From: Elymus sibiricus | Lineage: Eukaryota > Streptophyta > Magnoliopsida > Poales > Poaceae | Assembly: GCA_039707655.1 (NCBI GenBank) | Contig: CM077664.1 | Span: forward strand, 25,098,781-25,162,780 | Length of the DNA: 64,000 nucleotides | Direction of reading: 5' to 3' | In this document: positions 1-12,080 of the stretch, in pieces | Layout of the letters: every line of letters starts with the position of its first letter | How positions within the stretch are numbered: position 1 is the stretch's first letter | Notes under the pieces: generated by a model | What the model was told of the DNA's origin: nothing | Seen by the model: the letters and a program-made list of their open reading frames with translations, nothing else | The model's database searches: none | Made by a program: the position numbers and the translations under genes

Positions 1-56
1 CAGCATAAGGTACATAATCTTCCTCGACAAGTAACCAGGAGGGAAAGCTTCTGGGG

Positions 57-180
57 GAAGCTACCCAGCCTTCTCCAGCACGCTATTCCAGCAAAAGCTT
101 CAAGCAGAAGTTACCCAGTCTTCTTCAGCACGATACCCAATGGCTTCCAACACAGGCTATCCAATCTTCGTCAACACGGT
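57..180. repeat. Three-copy degenerate tandem repeat in interior of A
   Basis: Copies start near 57, 106 and 151. Each reads roughly GAAGCTACCCAGYCTTC followed by a CAGCACG-type tail, spaced about 45-49 bases apart. The rest of 181-606 shows no recognisable gene. Confidence 0.6.
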
Positions 181-606
181 ACTATAAATAGTTGGCAACG
201 TTGGTATAAGGTGTGTTGGCAATACATCTCGAGAAGCTAAGCCATAGTCGTTCGGTCAGAAATATGAACTAGCCAGGACACAAAAATCGACCTTGGGAAT
301 CAGATGTTCAGCTATACCTGCTTCTATATATATTGTGGGAAGGATGCCCAGGTAATGACAGTCACTCGTAAGGAAGTAACTACGTTTGCACCGGACTACC
401 AAAGGAAGGTAAGGACTCAGCCCTGCATAAATTATGCAAGTAAACAAACGCCAGTATACCCATCAGCATATTAGGAGGACTCACAAGCTATGAAGTAAGA
501 CAATTTGGAACCACAATTTGGGCAGTGGATACCAAGGTACTTATGAATTTGGTATACGGTCCCGATGAACCCTTGCTTGCTTTTTCTTGGAGACGGCACC
601 ACGCCC

Positions 607-840
607 GTGTACTGAGCTATTTTTCGGCCGATCGGGGTGGATGCTGAAATTATATTTCTCTTTTCAACAACTGTCCTGTGTTCTGAGCTGTTTCTCCGGC
701 CGTCTCAGGTAGCTGTTGAGTTTCTTTTGGTAGCGGTAACTCTATGTTCTGAGCTATTTTTCGGCCATCTTAGGGAGCCGCTACATTCTTTTATCAACAT
801 GGTCTCATGCTCAGAGCTGCTTTCCAGCCGTCTTGAGCCA
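607..840. repeat. Four-copy degenerate tandem repeat in interior of A
   Basis: Copies start near 607, 677, 742 and 808 (spacing 65-70). Each carries a core like GTTCTGAGCTGTTTTTCGGC followed by CGTCTYAGG. The reading frame across 637-843 is simply this repeat translated and is not a gene. From 841 to 1894 I see no recognisable coding domain on either strand. Confidence 0.65.
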
Positions 841-1927
841 TGATTGAATTACTCCAGTAAAAGTCCCAGATCTGAGTTTTAAAGACCGTTCTGGTGGCCA
901 CTGGTTTATTTGCCAATTTCATGCAAGGTGTTCGGAGGACTAATGCCTTACCACTACAGCTTGTGATATGAAAAACTTGTCAGATAAGTGTGACTACACT
1001 AGGTTAAGGACCAGGCATGTTTGCCGGAATTTTGCACCTGATAACACCCATGGTCATATGAAGAGTTAAGGATACGTGACCAACTTCCTGTGGTAAAGGA
1101 ATTAAGAAAGAGAACTATAAGGGAGAGCAAGACTGAAGATGTAGGAGTGATGATCATTTCAGAAATCACATGATACGAATACCGAAGATTGGCTGATTTT
1201 GTACCAGTCATCATGAATATACCACCAAGTGGTCCATTTCGCTCTGTATGGAAGGATTTCATATCAGGCATCACAAGACTTATGGATATCTCGGCAGGAT
1301 GGACACTTACAATGCTGCACAACAATTCCGGATCAAATGCCCACGCATGCACTCCTCTGTCATGAGCAAGGTTACTCCGCCAGAACCACCATCAGCCAAG
1401 GTATTACTCCTTTGAACATGACGAGCATCAGTCAAATTGTCAATACAGAATGGAGACAAAATAGTCAGGACAGAGGATTCAGCTACCCTGCAAGTAGTCA
1501 GACCCCACCCAGAAAAACATTGTGATTTTCAGCATTGTAACTTGATACAATGACCAGTTGGGTTGTGTCTACTAAAGAAAGTTGTTCATAATCCTTATGG
1601 GTACCAGATGGGAGCAGGACATGCTCGTCAAACATCGCTCCCGGACTTATGGGAAGGTGACTTACTCCAGCCAGGAAAATATGCCGGATGGACCAGTAGA
1701 CATGGTAATAATGAAGTCAGCATAATGTTGGATATGCGAGGAAAGATCTGCCGAATATGGGTGCGGAAAAGCAAACCACCCCAGAGTAACAAAGTCAGGT
1801 CATATGAGATTCGTGGGAAACATTATATCAAGAAAAAGGATACCTGAGTTGGAACTGGTTTCCCTTAAAGGCAGAATATTCGTACTGGTTCCATGAGCAA
1901 CCAAATCTCGAGGACGAGATTTATCTT

Positions 1928-1939
1928 AAGGGGGGTAGG
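1928..1939 (+). other. Polypurine tract of element A
   Basis: AAGGGGGGTAGG lies two bases before the TGTGACACCC start of the LTR, the place where plus-strand DNA synthesis is primed in LTR retrotransposons. It marks the LTR at 1942 as a 3' LTR. Confidence 0.8.
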
Positions 1940-4870
1940 TTTGTGACACCCTCGTTTTTCTCAGCTTTTCCTTTCCAAATTTAATTTGGATTTGGCTTGG
2001 TTTTGTTTCTGAATGACTCTATGGACTTAAAACTTGGGAATATTTTCTTGATTTTCTTTCCGAAGTGACTCAGGCTCTCAAAAACGTCTCTCAAGTCATG
2101 TCACTTCCATTCTTGCTCAATCTCAATTTTATCTCAATTTAATATTCCTTTCTCCATTAAAGGAATAACCCTTTAAGTTCTAGGTTGTGAAGCAACCCAT
2201 ATTTCTGCTCTCCCAAAAATCCCAAGAAAATTCTCATAAATCCTTTGCACCATGTGAACCTTGGATATGTGAAAATATTCAAGATTTACCCCTCATGGTG
2301 AGCACAGCATCCAATCTTTGATTCTGGTCATAATTTCAGTTTGTGAGGCAACTATATTTTATATTGCTTCAAAAATTCTGAAATTAATCCAGGACATTCT
2401 CCTATCTATACTATCATTCTCCACAAATTTCTGGCTCATTTCATTCAGCCAATTTCTCTATAAAATTCCTCCAAATTTCGGTCCAGTGGGAAGTGTTGTG
2501 AAGGAAGTACCTTGTACACTAACGCAATTGGACTGAAATTTTTATGGCATGTTGGCATCCCCAAATCACCCACCAATACCAAGTTTCAACTCCAGGAACC
2601 CATCCAAGTGAGTGCAACATCCTCCGCAAGATTTCTGGATCAGAGAAGCAGTTGTGAAGCAACCATGCTCTACACTGATCCATTTGGTCTGAATTTTTCC
2701 CAGAATATGCACCTTCTTACTACACTCCAGCATGGCAAACTTTCACTCGTAAAGCCCTAGCCATTTCTCCTCAACTTACTGCCCAAGTTTCTATCCAGAA
2801 ACTTGTCTGGAAGCTAGCTAGTTGTCCAGGTCACCTCTTGTCAAACCAAACACATGGAGATGTCACTGGATGGATGGACTATCGCGTGGACATGATAGTG
2901 CAGGCCAGAGCGCACCGCGTGCGCCAGTGCATGCGGTGACAACCCGTCTGCCAGGCAGAGCTCGCACTCTGCGCACTGAACCCTCTCGGGCATCGCCGGT
3001 TCTTCGCGACTATGCCACCCCGCCCTCGCCGGACACGGCCAAGCGCCGCCACATGCGGCACAGTACTAGTACTGTGGCCGCGCTGACTGTCCTCTTCCTC
3101 CCGTCGAGCCGTTGCATTGCCTTAACTCTCTGACTTTCTCTAGCACCCTCCCTTGCTCGACGATGGCCAGCTCGTCGTCCTCGCCATGCTAGCTCAACTG
3201 TGGCGGGGTCCGGCTCGGGCACCTCTCATCCGGCTTTAAAAGCCGCCCCGAGCCCTCCCTTTCCTCACCACTCGAGCCCTCCCTCTCCCAATCGTCGCCC
3301 CACAGCACCAGAGTAAGCCGAGAGGCTCTCCTCCTCCGTCTTCGGCGAAGAGCTCCGCCACTCTGCCCCAGCTCCACCTGCTCACCTCCGCCCACCCCAG
3401 CCCCAGCCGAGACCACCAGTGAGCTCATGGAGCTCCACTGGTCCTCCCCAACCTCTCCTCTGCCCAAGAGCTCGTCGGAGTCGCCGGATCGATCGACCAC
3501 CGTAGCTCACCACCGCCTGAGACGAAGGGGGCGACCACGTCCGGCCACCGTTCGAGGAGCCACGGGTACGGGAGTGCTCGTCGTCGTCCGCTCGTTCCAT
3601 CCCCGCCATCGCCCAGCTCCGCCGTGGCCTCTATGCCGGCCAACCATCGCCGGTGAGCCGCCGTCCTCTATTCTCCCTCTCCCTCTCTTTTAAAACTGAT
3701 AGCGGGCCCCGCATGTCAGTGCCTCCGCCAGCGCCCGAAGCGGTATGCGAGTGAAGGCATACGCGGGGTTTACGTCTTCGACGTGGCCGCTTCTGGGATT
3801 TCCCAGTTTTCTGTTAAATTCATTTTAAATCCAGACTTGACTGAACTTTGACCAGCCATAACTTTTAAACCATAAGTCCAATTGATTTCATTCTTTTTGC
3901 ATTATTTTTCTTATGAGCTCCTCTTTCTGCTGTAAAAATTTGGTATTTTTCTCGGCTGTTTAAAATTTCTGGTAAAAAAAAGAAAATGATTTATGTGGTA
4001 TTTGAAAATGCTTTCAAAAATGCTTTTCAGATTGTTTTGCCTAGTTGGTGAAGACCAGGAGTACTCCCACACTCTATTGGTGCAAGACAAGCGACAACTC
4101 TCATTTGCATAATTGCATTGCAATATCATAGTTTAAATAATCATTTTAATGCCAAATATGAATTATTTACGAATGGATTAATTCATGCAATGCCTTGGAG
4201 ATTTTGAATAAGTTACTATCATGATGATGATGGGATTTTGGATTAGTAGGAGATTTCCAGATTTATGTCGTAATGCTGTCAGACTGTGAGATTACCGTCT
4301 ATGATTATTTTGTGATTCCGCTGGTACTGCATATATGGGATCAGTAGTAGATGTTGATCATGATGCTCATTGGATTTCTAGTTGGTTATTGTGATAACTT
4401 GGATCACTTGTATATCGGAGTGTCAGTGATGACTATGATTACTTGCGGATAAATTCCTTCATTGTAGATCAAGTGCCACTGAACCGAACTTTCCAGTGCA
4501 GCCACACTTGCCGGAATGGGACGGCCTTGGCTTGGTCTAACAACGTGCTCTTTTATGGGTACCACCAAAGAGGGGAGGTTATGCGTGCGTGCTGCCCTGA
4601 TCAGGTAGACGACGATAACCTTGTGAGCCTGGTTTGGTTTTGAGCTCAGGTCCCCGTTTGGGACAGTTTGTTTGTCCACGATGGTGGCAGGTGTCAATAG
4701 TGACACAGAGGCCACCCAGGGCATGACTCCGGGGGAGGATGATTGTCGGTGGTATGATCGAGGGGTCACGGGTTAGGCAAGTTTCGTAGAAGCAGCACCG
4801 GTCCACCCGGATAGGGAAGTGTACTGAGGTACGGGGCCAGGAGCTTCATAGTGTGGGTAAAGTGTGCAAC

Positions 4871-4921
4871 CTCTGCAGAGTGTAAGAATCTATTCGAATA
4901 GCCGAGTCCATAGTATTGGAC
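4871..4921 (+). other. Palindrome cluster in LTR A
   Basis: Three self-complementary units in a row: CTCTGCAGAG (4871-4880), CTATTCGAATAG (4890-4901) and GTCC...GGAC (4906-4909 with 4918-4921). The same order occurs in the LTRs of B, C and H with changed bases but kept pairing. Confidence 0.7.
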
Positions 4922-5282
4922 ACAGTTCGTACTAAGTCACACTGTCTGATCAACACCAGTGAGGGAATGACATGTTAATGATGGAAGAACTCGTCTCAGT
5001 ATAGTTATGTGACTGATGGCTGAGAACCGCTGGTAACTGTTGAGGATGATTCTCGGGGATGATTGTCAGAAGTTCTCAAGGTGACCATGAGTTGGTCACG
5101 AGAGTAAGTGGTTTAATTATGAGGCTCAGGACAAATTGAGTCCATAGTTGTAGCAAGATTGATAGTGGTAGCAATAATATGTTATTATTTTCTTCCAGTC
5201 TTTTAGTAGTACTTAAATCTGAGTTAATCATGATTGCTATGACATTGTTATGCCTTGATGCTCTTGATTGCTGCGAGCTTGC

Positions 5283-5301
5283 GAGTTCATTCAAAGTACT
5301 C
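5283..5301 (+). other. Conserved stem-loop in LTR A
   Basis: GAGTTC - loop ATTCAAA - GTACTC, one mismatch in a six-base stem, 340 bases before the LTR end. Equivalent hairpins sit in LTRs B and C and, more weakly, H. Confidence 0.55.
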
Positions 5302-5641
5302 ACCTGGCGTGTCATGCCAGTTTGCAGGTGCCACCATGTTTGCATAGTGGAGGTGTTCGCTTTGCGAGCTAGGACGTGTCCTCAGCCAGAGTCCCTATGG
5401 AGTGGAGACCATCTTGACGCTGTAATTCTGCTGCTAGGATTCGAGCCGCTACTAGCATAGAATTGTCATAGCAAGCGTAGCTTTGCCAAAGCAACCCTTT
5501 GTAATATCTCAAACCTTTGTACTCCATTTATTAGTAATAAAGAGCTGATTTGTTCTATGCCAAGCAGTGCCGTATTCCAGAAGACTTGATCTCTGGGCTG
5601 GAATATGGAGTGCTCCGGTGACTCTGAGCTAGGGTGCCACA

Positions 5642-8012
5642 GCTGGCTTCTTCCCGGGTTCACTCCTTGAAACGTGCCCGTCTTCTCGAGTTCTTCGTCG
5701 GAAATTTGCAGCCTCTTGATTACTTCTAGAGAGATCAAATTTAAGCCGGCCCCACTGTCAAGTAACATTTTTGTGACCTAGAGGTTGCGAATTGTTGGTG
5801 AAACCAACAACGGCAAACACCCGACCGCAGTTGTGCGATCAGGGTGATCCCCGGCATGGAAAATGATAGGCATGTGTGACCATTTGAGTGGCTTTTGAGC
5901 GCCTATTGCTAGTTCCGCCGCATTGACCTCACGCGCCCACTGCTTGAGCTGGCGGTGAGAAGAGTGCAAAGATGCGCCTCCGTCAATGCACATAGCCTCG
6001 GTTGCCTTCTGGAATTCCTGCTCACTGGATTCGTCGTCATCCTCTTCGTCACTTCCATCGTCCTCTACATTCCTTTCACGGCCTCTAGCAGGCTTCTCTT
6101 TTTGCTGCTTGGCCTTGCCGCGGCGGCCTCCTCGACCACCACGACCCTTTTTGCCGGATCCGCCAGCACCATCCTGACCCTTCTCCTTGTCACGTTTTTC
6201 ATATTCAGCTTTTTGCTTTTCCGCAAGGTGCTCGACTTGTCGGCATACTTCGAGATCATGGCCCTAGGTGCGGTGAATCTTGAACTATGGCCCATCAGAT
6301 TTGCCGGCCTTCTCGTTTGCCGCCGCCTCTTGACAGGCGGCACATATAGTAGCCTCCTTGCCGGAGTTTTCTGTCTTGGCTTTCGTGGCAGACTCAGAGT
6401 TGCCAGAACCTTCGACAGCCATAACAGTCTTGCCTTTGCGCCTTCTGTTGCGCTTTCGGCCCTTCTTCTTTGGGGTGGCAGCATCGTCGTCTTCCGAGTC
6501 GACCTCTGCGCCAGCATCTTCCCCAGGGAGCCTCCTCCCTTCTTCAGCGCGCGCACACTTATCCGCCAACGTGTAGAGCTCGTTGACGATCTTCGGCAAC
6601 CGGACGGTCATCTTTTCCCGCATTTTTCGATTGCGCTCGTTTCTGTGAAACACGGCAATCACAGCTACCGGGTGTACATCTGGAATATTGCGGTGCACGC
6701 GGCTGAATCTCTGGATGTACTTGTGCAAAGTTTCTCCATCTCTTTGCGGGATCACTTGTAGGTTACTGGGCTGTCCAGGGGCCTTGTGGTCTCCGGTAAA
6801 GGCACCAACAAATTCATTGCAGAGATCTGACCACGAAGAAATGGAGTTCTCCGGCAAGTTCATTAACCAAGATCTCACATTGGGCTTCAGCACCAACGGA
6901 AAGTAGTTGGCGAGAATCTTTTCGTCTCTCCCCCCCGGCAGCTTGCATAGCAATCGTGTAGATGCCCAGAAACTCTGCCGGGTTCAGCTTGCCGTCGTAC
7001 TTTTCTGGTAGTTTCGGCTTGAAGGCCCGGACGGACGGCCAGCAGACTTGCCGCAGCTTACGATTGAAAGCTGGGCATCCAACCTCGTAAGGCAGATACC
7101 CGCCAACACTAGGCGCAGGCTCATCAACGACTGGGCCGTTCCACACGTCAGATTAACGGCGCGCCTCCCGGCGCCGTTCAATTGTGGTGCGGGTATCTTC
7201 TACCCGCCTGTCTTGCAGCACTTGCCGCTGATCCTGCCGCGCCCGTGGATCTGAAGAGGCCACCGACATCTCATGGGGCTCAAAAGATCGCTGAGTTTGC
7301 CGTGGCTACTGACGTTGCCGCTGCTGAGGCTGTTGCCGCGGAGGTGATTGCACCGTTGGTGCAGTGCCGTCAACACGGCCATCAGTTTGAGCTACTGGTG
7401 CTGTTCGCGGACGCCGCGAGGGTTCCGCTTGCTGCGACTTGCTCGACTTGGTGAATCCAATAAGGCTCTGAATGGTGGCTCTCCACTCATCCACCTTATC
7501 TGCTGCCGGAGGGAAGTTGAACAGCATCTGGGCTCGCGCCATCGCCTCTGCTGCTGTGGCTGGCATGGCCGGAAGCGAAGAACGCGACGTTGCTCTACTC
7601 CTGGCAGAGCCAGCAGGAGCGCCATTGCGATCTTGCTACCGCGGCACATGATCAGCAGCGGGCTGTCGTGGCGGAGGTGGAGCCTGAGGATCTGGAACTT
7701 GATCGACATGAGTCTTGCCATTTAGTCGCCGGCGCCCGGAGTCGTCGACGCCGCTCGGAGTTGCGCTGCGCCCATTATGTGACGGGTGCGGCGTCCGTGC
7801 TGATGCAGCATCTCTGGACGTCGCCGTGGTGGGATCTTGGCTCGCGCCGGCCTGGGCATTGTTGCTCCGGTGGCTGCGTTCGTCGACATGGCGAGGAGGA
7901 GTAAGACGTTCGTCCGCTCCCCCCGCGCCGTTGCGGCTTTGCTCGCCAGACAGTCGAAGAAGTTGATCGCCTCCAGTGCTTCCGCCTCTTGCTCCGGCCA
8001 CGGTGGGCATGG
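5642..8012 (-). pseudogene. Element I: broken gag and start of protease of an antisense Gypsy element
   Basis: Read on the minus strand, gag begins at ATG 8010 and runs to the protease near 5642. Recognisable pieces are the MARAQMLFNFPP-like N-terminal part (from 7566), the KYDGKLNPAEFLGIYT motif (about 7030-6975), a retrotransposon gag domain (6953-6500), an acidic/basic tail, a C..H....H...C zinc-knuckle remnant near 6300-6240 and the aspartic-protease motif LLDSGAG at 5768-5745. Frameshifts (for example near 6960) and TAG stops (two around the zinc knuckle, one just before the protease) inactivate it. The right end is cut at the start codon by element B and the left end inside the protease by the LTR of A. 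The gag type recalls Tat/Retand-like elements, but the family is not certain. Confidence 0.75.
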
Positions 8013-9434
8013 TGTAACACCCCCAGTATCATGCTACAGTAATCTCCCCCTAATGATGCCATGTCATCAAGCTTTATCCAATTCAAATTCCATTTGAAAT
8101 GCAAGTCAATTATTTAATTCATCTGACATGCAATCAAAATAGTTCACTATTTGGCAAAAATTCCCTAAGTAATTGTCATGTTGAAACCTACCCCTTTTGG
8201 ATTCCGAAAATGCCCCTGGAAATTAATTCAGTGGTACAGCAACATTTATTTTGGCCTCTTCAATTTCTAAAAAATGCCTAACCTTTTCCAAAGGGCCCCA
8301 ATCTTTTTATGGCAGTGGCAAATATTGCAAAATATTTTATTGGCCAAGTTCCATAATTTTTGCAAGTCATTTGGTGGCTAGATAAATTGCAAATACTCAC
8401 TGTTTTGGGAAAACAGAAAAAGAGAAAAGGAAAAAGGCCTGGGGGCACTGGACTTAAGTCCACAGTGCCGGCCCAGCCCGCTCCGCACCGTCTCCCACCT
8501 CCCGCTCTCTCTCCTCCTCGCTATCGACGCCACAGCGCATGCGCGCGCGCCCGCGCCGCAGCCAGGCCTCCCCCCTCGGTAGCTCGACATCGCGCCGCAC
8601 CTGGTGGAAAAGGGCGAGGCCCCTGCATCCCCTAGACGCCCTCAGTCCTCCTCCCCCTCTCCCCAGCGCTCGCTCCCTCCTTCCCCTCTCTGGCGGAGCG
8701 CTGCTGCCGCCGCACGCGGGACGAACTCGCGGCCACCGGCGCCCATTCATCCGTCCCTCTTGTCCGGAACGACCGCCGTGGAATGCCTCTTCTTCCTCTC
8801 TGCTGGATCGGGGCTCGGGAGCAGCACCGACGCCGGTCGTGGCCTCTTCTTCCTCTGCATCTCCGGCGCTGCTCCGACGAACCCGAGCCCTCTGCTGCTA
8901 CTAATCCACCACCGGACCACCGTGCGTCCACTTGGTGAGCTCCGTACCTCCCCTCTCCCTCTAGTCTGTGTAGATGTGTCGTTGCGCGCTGTCTCCGCCA
9001 CCGCGCCATGACCGCGCTCTGGCCGCCACCGACACACGCGCAGCGCCCGCGTTAGGCCTCCATAAGATAAGCCACCGCCTCCGTCGTGTCTCTGGTGATC
9101 CCAGGACGCGCCCGCGCTATCTAACTCGGCCGGGACGAGGCTGTGGCCTCGTTCCCGAGCGCGACCGTAGCTCACCGCCGCCACGGCTCGACGCCGGCGG
9201 CCTTGCCGGCCCCCTCCGCACGTTTTGCCGCCACCATCCGACGCGCGATGAAGTGGCCGATCGTTCGAGCCCAAAAACGCGCGATTTGGCACCCTGTAGA
9301 GCAAATCCGACGCTCCCCGGCGCGCTCCGCCGTGTTCGGGCTAGCCGGAGCAACTCCGGCAGCCAGCGCTGGTGTGGCGCCTACGTGGCACCGCCTGGGC
9401 CACTGACCAGTGGGCCCAGTGGGCCCGTTGACCC

Positions 9435-9451
9435 GGTTGACCGAGTCAACC
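9435..9451. other. Perfect inverted repeat with W-box core in LTR B
   Basis: GGTTGAC - CGA - GTCAACC. TTGACC/TTGAC is the plant WRKY W-box core. A further TTGACC lies at 9427-9432 and another near 9671. A regulatory role is inference only. Confidence 0.4.
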
Positions 9452-10433
9452 CTGCTGACTGGGCTTGCTTAGTCACTGACATGCGGGCCCGCACTTAATT
9501 AAGTGTTTTTTATAAATAAATAAAACCGCTAATTAATCTATTATTTAATCTGTTAAGTTAATCTGTCACTGACAGTGGGACCCACTATAGCTAATTAAGT
9601 TAGTTAGTTAAAAAATAATCCCCGTGTTAAATAATTCTGTGTATGACAGAGGGGCCCCACATGTCAGATTGACCAGTCATATTTCCTTTTCTGTCGAATT
9701 TAATTAATTAAAACAATTTTAGAAAATGTTTAAATCTTTGAAAAATCATAGAAAATAAACCGTAACTCGGATCAAAAAGTTTTCTACATGAAAGTTGATC
9801 AGAAAAACGAGACGAATCCGAATACGCCCTCCGTTTACCTATCACATGCCCAAAACACCACAAACAAGGAACCTTCCCCTCTGGTCCGAAGCCGGGAAAT
9901 TATCCCCAGATATTTTCCCGCTCCGCCCGCAACGTGTAGTGCTGCATTAGGCCACCCCTAGCACTGCATATTGCCATGCCATGCATCTGTGCTTGCATTT
10001 GTTGCTTGTATTTATTGTTTCTCCCCCCCTCTTCTCTCCGGTAGACCCCAAGACCGACGCTGCTGCCGAGTACGCCTACACCCCTGACGACCAGACCTTT
10101 TCAGCAGAGCTTCCAGGCAAGCAAACCCCCTTGATCAATCCAATGTCGCCTATTCTTTCCCTCCCATGCTTGCATTAGAATTTGCTACTGTAATTGATTG
10201 CTCCTATTCTGATGCATAGCCTATTTTTGTAACTTGCTGTTGTTACTTTACCTGTCATCCTAAACTGCTTAGTATAGGTTGGTTAGTGATCCATCAGTGA
10301 CCCCTCACCCTTGTCCCTGTTGCCCCACTTTGTTACCAGTGCCTCGATCATTGAGATCGATGTGCAGAGACCGACACATCACCGCGCACCCCCCCTTAGT
10401 TGTATGACTCTGCAGGGCTACTATCGAGTGCCG

Positions 10434-10665
10434 AGGGTGATACCTCGTACTGCACTCCTGATGATATCTCTGTAGTATAGCACATCGGTGGTGATTGCAG
10501 AGGGTGATTCCTCGCTCTCCCCTTCCTGATGATGACTCTGTCGTGCAACCCCTCAAGTGTGGACCATCGAGGGTGATTCCTCCGAGTTCACCTTGACGGA
10601 TACTTTGAGTAGGAATCCAACGACGGTGATTCCTCGGATTCCCCCTTGATGATGAACACACGGAT
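10434..10665. repeat. Degenerate tandem repeat in LTR B
   Basis: A unit of about 65-75 bases containing GGGTGATTCCTCG followed by CCCTTGATGATGA is repeated about four times with many changes. Confidence 0.55.
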
Positions 10666-11262
10666 ACTTTGACTTTACTACAGATACTTGATAAAGTCGG
10701 GTCGGCCCTGAGGGGTACCCGCGAGTGATATGGAATCGGGTTGACCATGAGGGTACCCGTGTGATGATTACGTCGCATGGCCGGGCATTCCTAGCCCTTG
10801 TCGTAAGTCCATGAGACGGGGCGACGGGACCACAGATCGTGGATCGTTGATTGTCACCGCGAGCTCCCAGAGCACTAACGGGTTAGGATATGTGATCTGA
10901 GTAGCCCTCTCGCCTTTTCGCACTAACCACCACGCGGGAATAAGTATGGGCACTCGGCGTCGTATGTATCAGCCGAAGCTCTCCAGATGTCAGCAGTTGA
11001 GCGGCGCGCTCCGGGTTGGACTGGGAAAGCCTGCGCTTGTATTAAGGGGGCTAGGTCTGCTCACCGGCCATGTACGCAACACGCAGGAGTGCAAAGGGCG
11101 ATGGTCTCAAGACCCCTGAGCGCTTAGGAAGTAGACCGGCGTGCTGGCCTCTCTGTTGAGCCTAGGTAGGGCTGCGATGTGTCGATCAGCCGAGGCCGGG
11201 CAAGACCCGATAAAAGTGTGTACGGCCAGAGTTAATCGAGCGTGTTGGGCAAGTTGGTGCAA

Positions 11263-11312
11263 CCCTGCAGGGAAGTATATCTATTCGAATAGCTGTGTCC
11301 ACGGTAACGGAC
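11263..11312 (+). other. Palindrome cluster in LTR B
   Basis: CCCTGCAGGG (11263-11272), CTATTCGAATAG (11281-11292) and GTCC...GGAC (11297-11300 with 11309-11312). The outer pairs of the first unit are C:G here, where A and C have T:A. Confidence 0.7.
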
Positions 11313-11615
11313 GCTCAGAGAGTATCCTGATCTACTACAACTAGAACTGGATACTTGTGTAACTTGATAAATGTTGGCTCCGGGATCGCTTTCTCGCAGG
11401 GAGACGAGGAAGGATCTCTGGGCGTTGATACTACTACTTACTACTTCATATTTTGCTAATCTGCACTCTTCTAATGCTGCAAGATGCTAAAGATGCTAGT
11501 CTTCGATAGGCTAGGCCTTTCCCCCCTATTCTAGCATTTCTGCAGTCTAGTCCACAGATACAGCCCCCTCGTTGATACTGATGCATAAATAGAATAGTTC
11601 TGATGTAAGTCTCGC

Positions 11616-11636
11616 GAGTACTTTGGATGAGTACTC
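11616..11636 (+). other. Conserved stem-loop in LTR B
   Basis: GAGTAC - nine-base loop TTTGGATGA - GTACTC, 444 bases before the LTR end. The loop differs from A and C while the stem is kept. Confidence 0.6.
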
Positions 11637-12080
11637 ACGGTTGCTTTGCTTCCCCTTTCCCCCATACCAGTTTGCTGCGATCAGATGACGGAGCCCAGGA
11701 GTCAGCTGCTACCGCCGACGACTACTACTACCCTACCGGTGGAGCCTACTACTACGTGGAGACCGACGACCAGGAGTAGATTCGGAGGCTCCCAGGCAGG
11801 AGGCCTGCGCCATTTGATCTAGTGTCGTTGTTTTGCTCAGCCTTCTTAAGGTAAACTTGTTTCCCTTTTATGTCTGTACTCAGATATTATGTTGCTTCCG
11901 CTGATGCTTGATCGCGAGCTTATGTATTCGAGCCCTCGAGGCCCCTGGCTTGTAATATAAAGCTTGTATGACTTTTATTTGTGTTTAGAGTTGTATTGTG
12001 ATATCTTCAAGTGAGTCCTTAGGCTTGATCGTGTGCATTTGCGTGTATGGTTAGTGCATGATTAAGTCGGGGGCGTCACA

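Larger units (their letters stand above)
1..5641 (+). mobile_element. Element A: 3' half of a Tekay-like Gypsy LTR retrotransposon
   Basis: The element enters from the left window edge. Its interior (1-1941) is followed by a polypurine tract and a 3.7 kb 3' LTR (1942-5641). A 26-base stretch at 1895-1920 matches 25 of 26 bases of the end of the gag-pol of element C (22263-22288), which places A in the same Gypsy group. No long pol reading frame is visible in the interior. It holds degenerate tandem repeats instead, so A may be non-autonomous or strongly decayed. The LTR ends inside the protease region of antisense element I at 5642. The 5' LTR is outside the window, so a target duplication cannot be checked. 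Confidence 0.8.
1942..5641 (+). repeat. 3' LTR of element A (3700 bp)
   Basis: It opens TGTGACACCC and closes GGGTGCCACA, imperfect terminal inverted repeats of the TG...CA type. It shares blocks with the LTR of element C: the TTGACCAGC-ATAACTTTTAA block near 3850, the cytosine-rich region, the palindrome cluster at 4871-4921 and the hairpin at 5283-5301. The GC-rich 2900-3690 part gives many chance reading frames and no recognisable protein. A TTTAAAAG TATA-like motif lies near 3235. Confidence 0.85.
8013..12080 (+). repeat. 5' LTR of element B (4068 bp)
   Basis: It opens TGTAACACCCCC and closes GGGGGCGTCACA. A PBS follows directly, which shows this is a 5' LTR. Inside are a GC-rich block (8450-9480) full of chance reading frames, an AT-rich block (9500-9830), a degenerate tandem repeat (10434-10665), the palindrome cluster (11263-11312) and the stem-loop (11616-11636). 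No gene is recognised. Confidence 0.85.

Noticed and set aside
5955..6761. 268-codon plus-strand frame
   Set aside because: It lies opposite the recognisable minus-strand gag of element I; the hydrophobic product is a shadow of charged gag codons.
8454..9498. Several long frames on both strands in LTR B
   Set aside because: They come from GC-rich, stop-poor sequence. Several frames are open at once and the products are low-complexity Arg/Pro/Ser without motifs.
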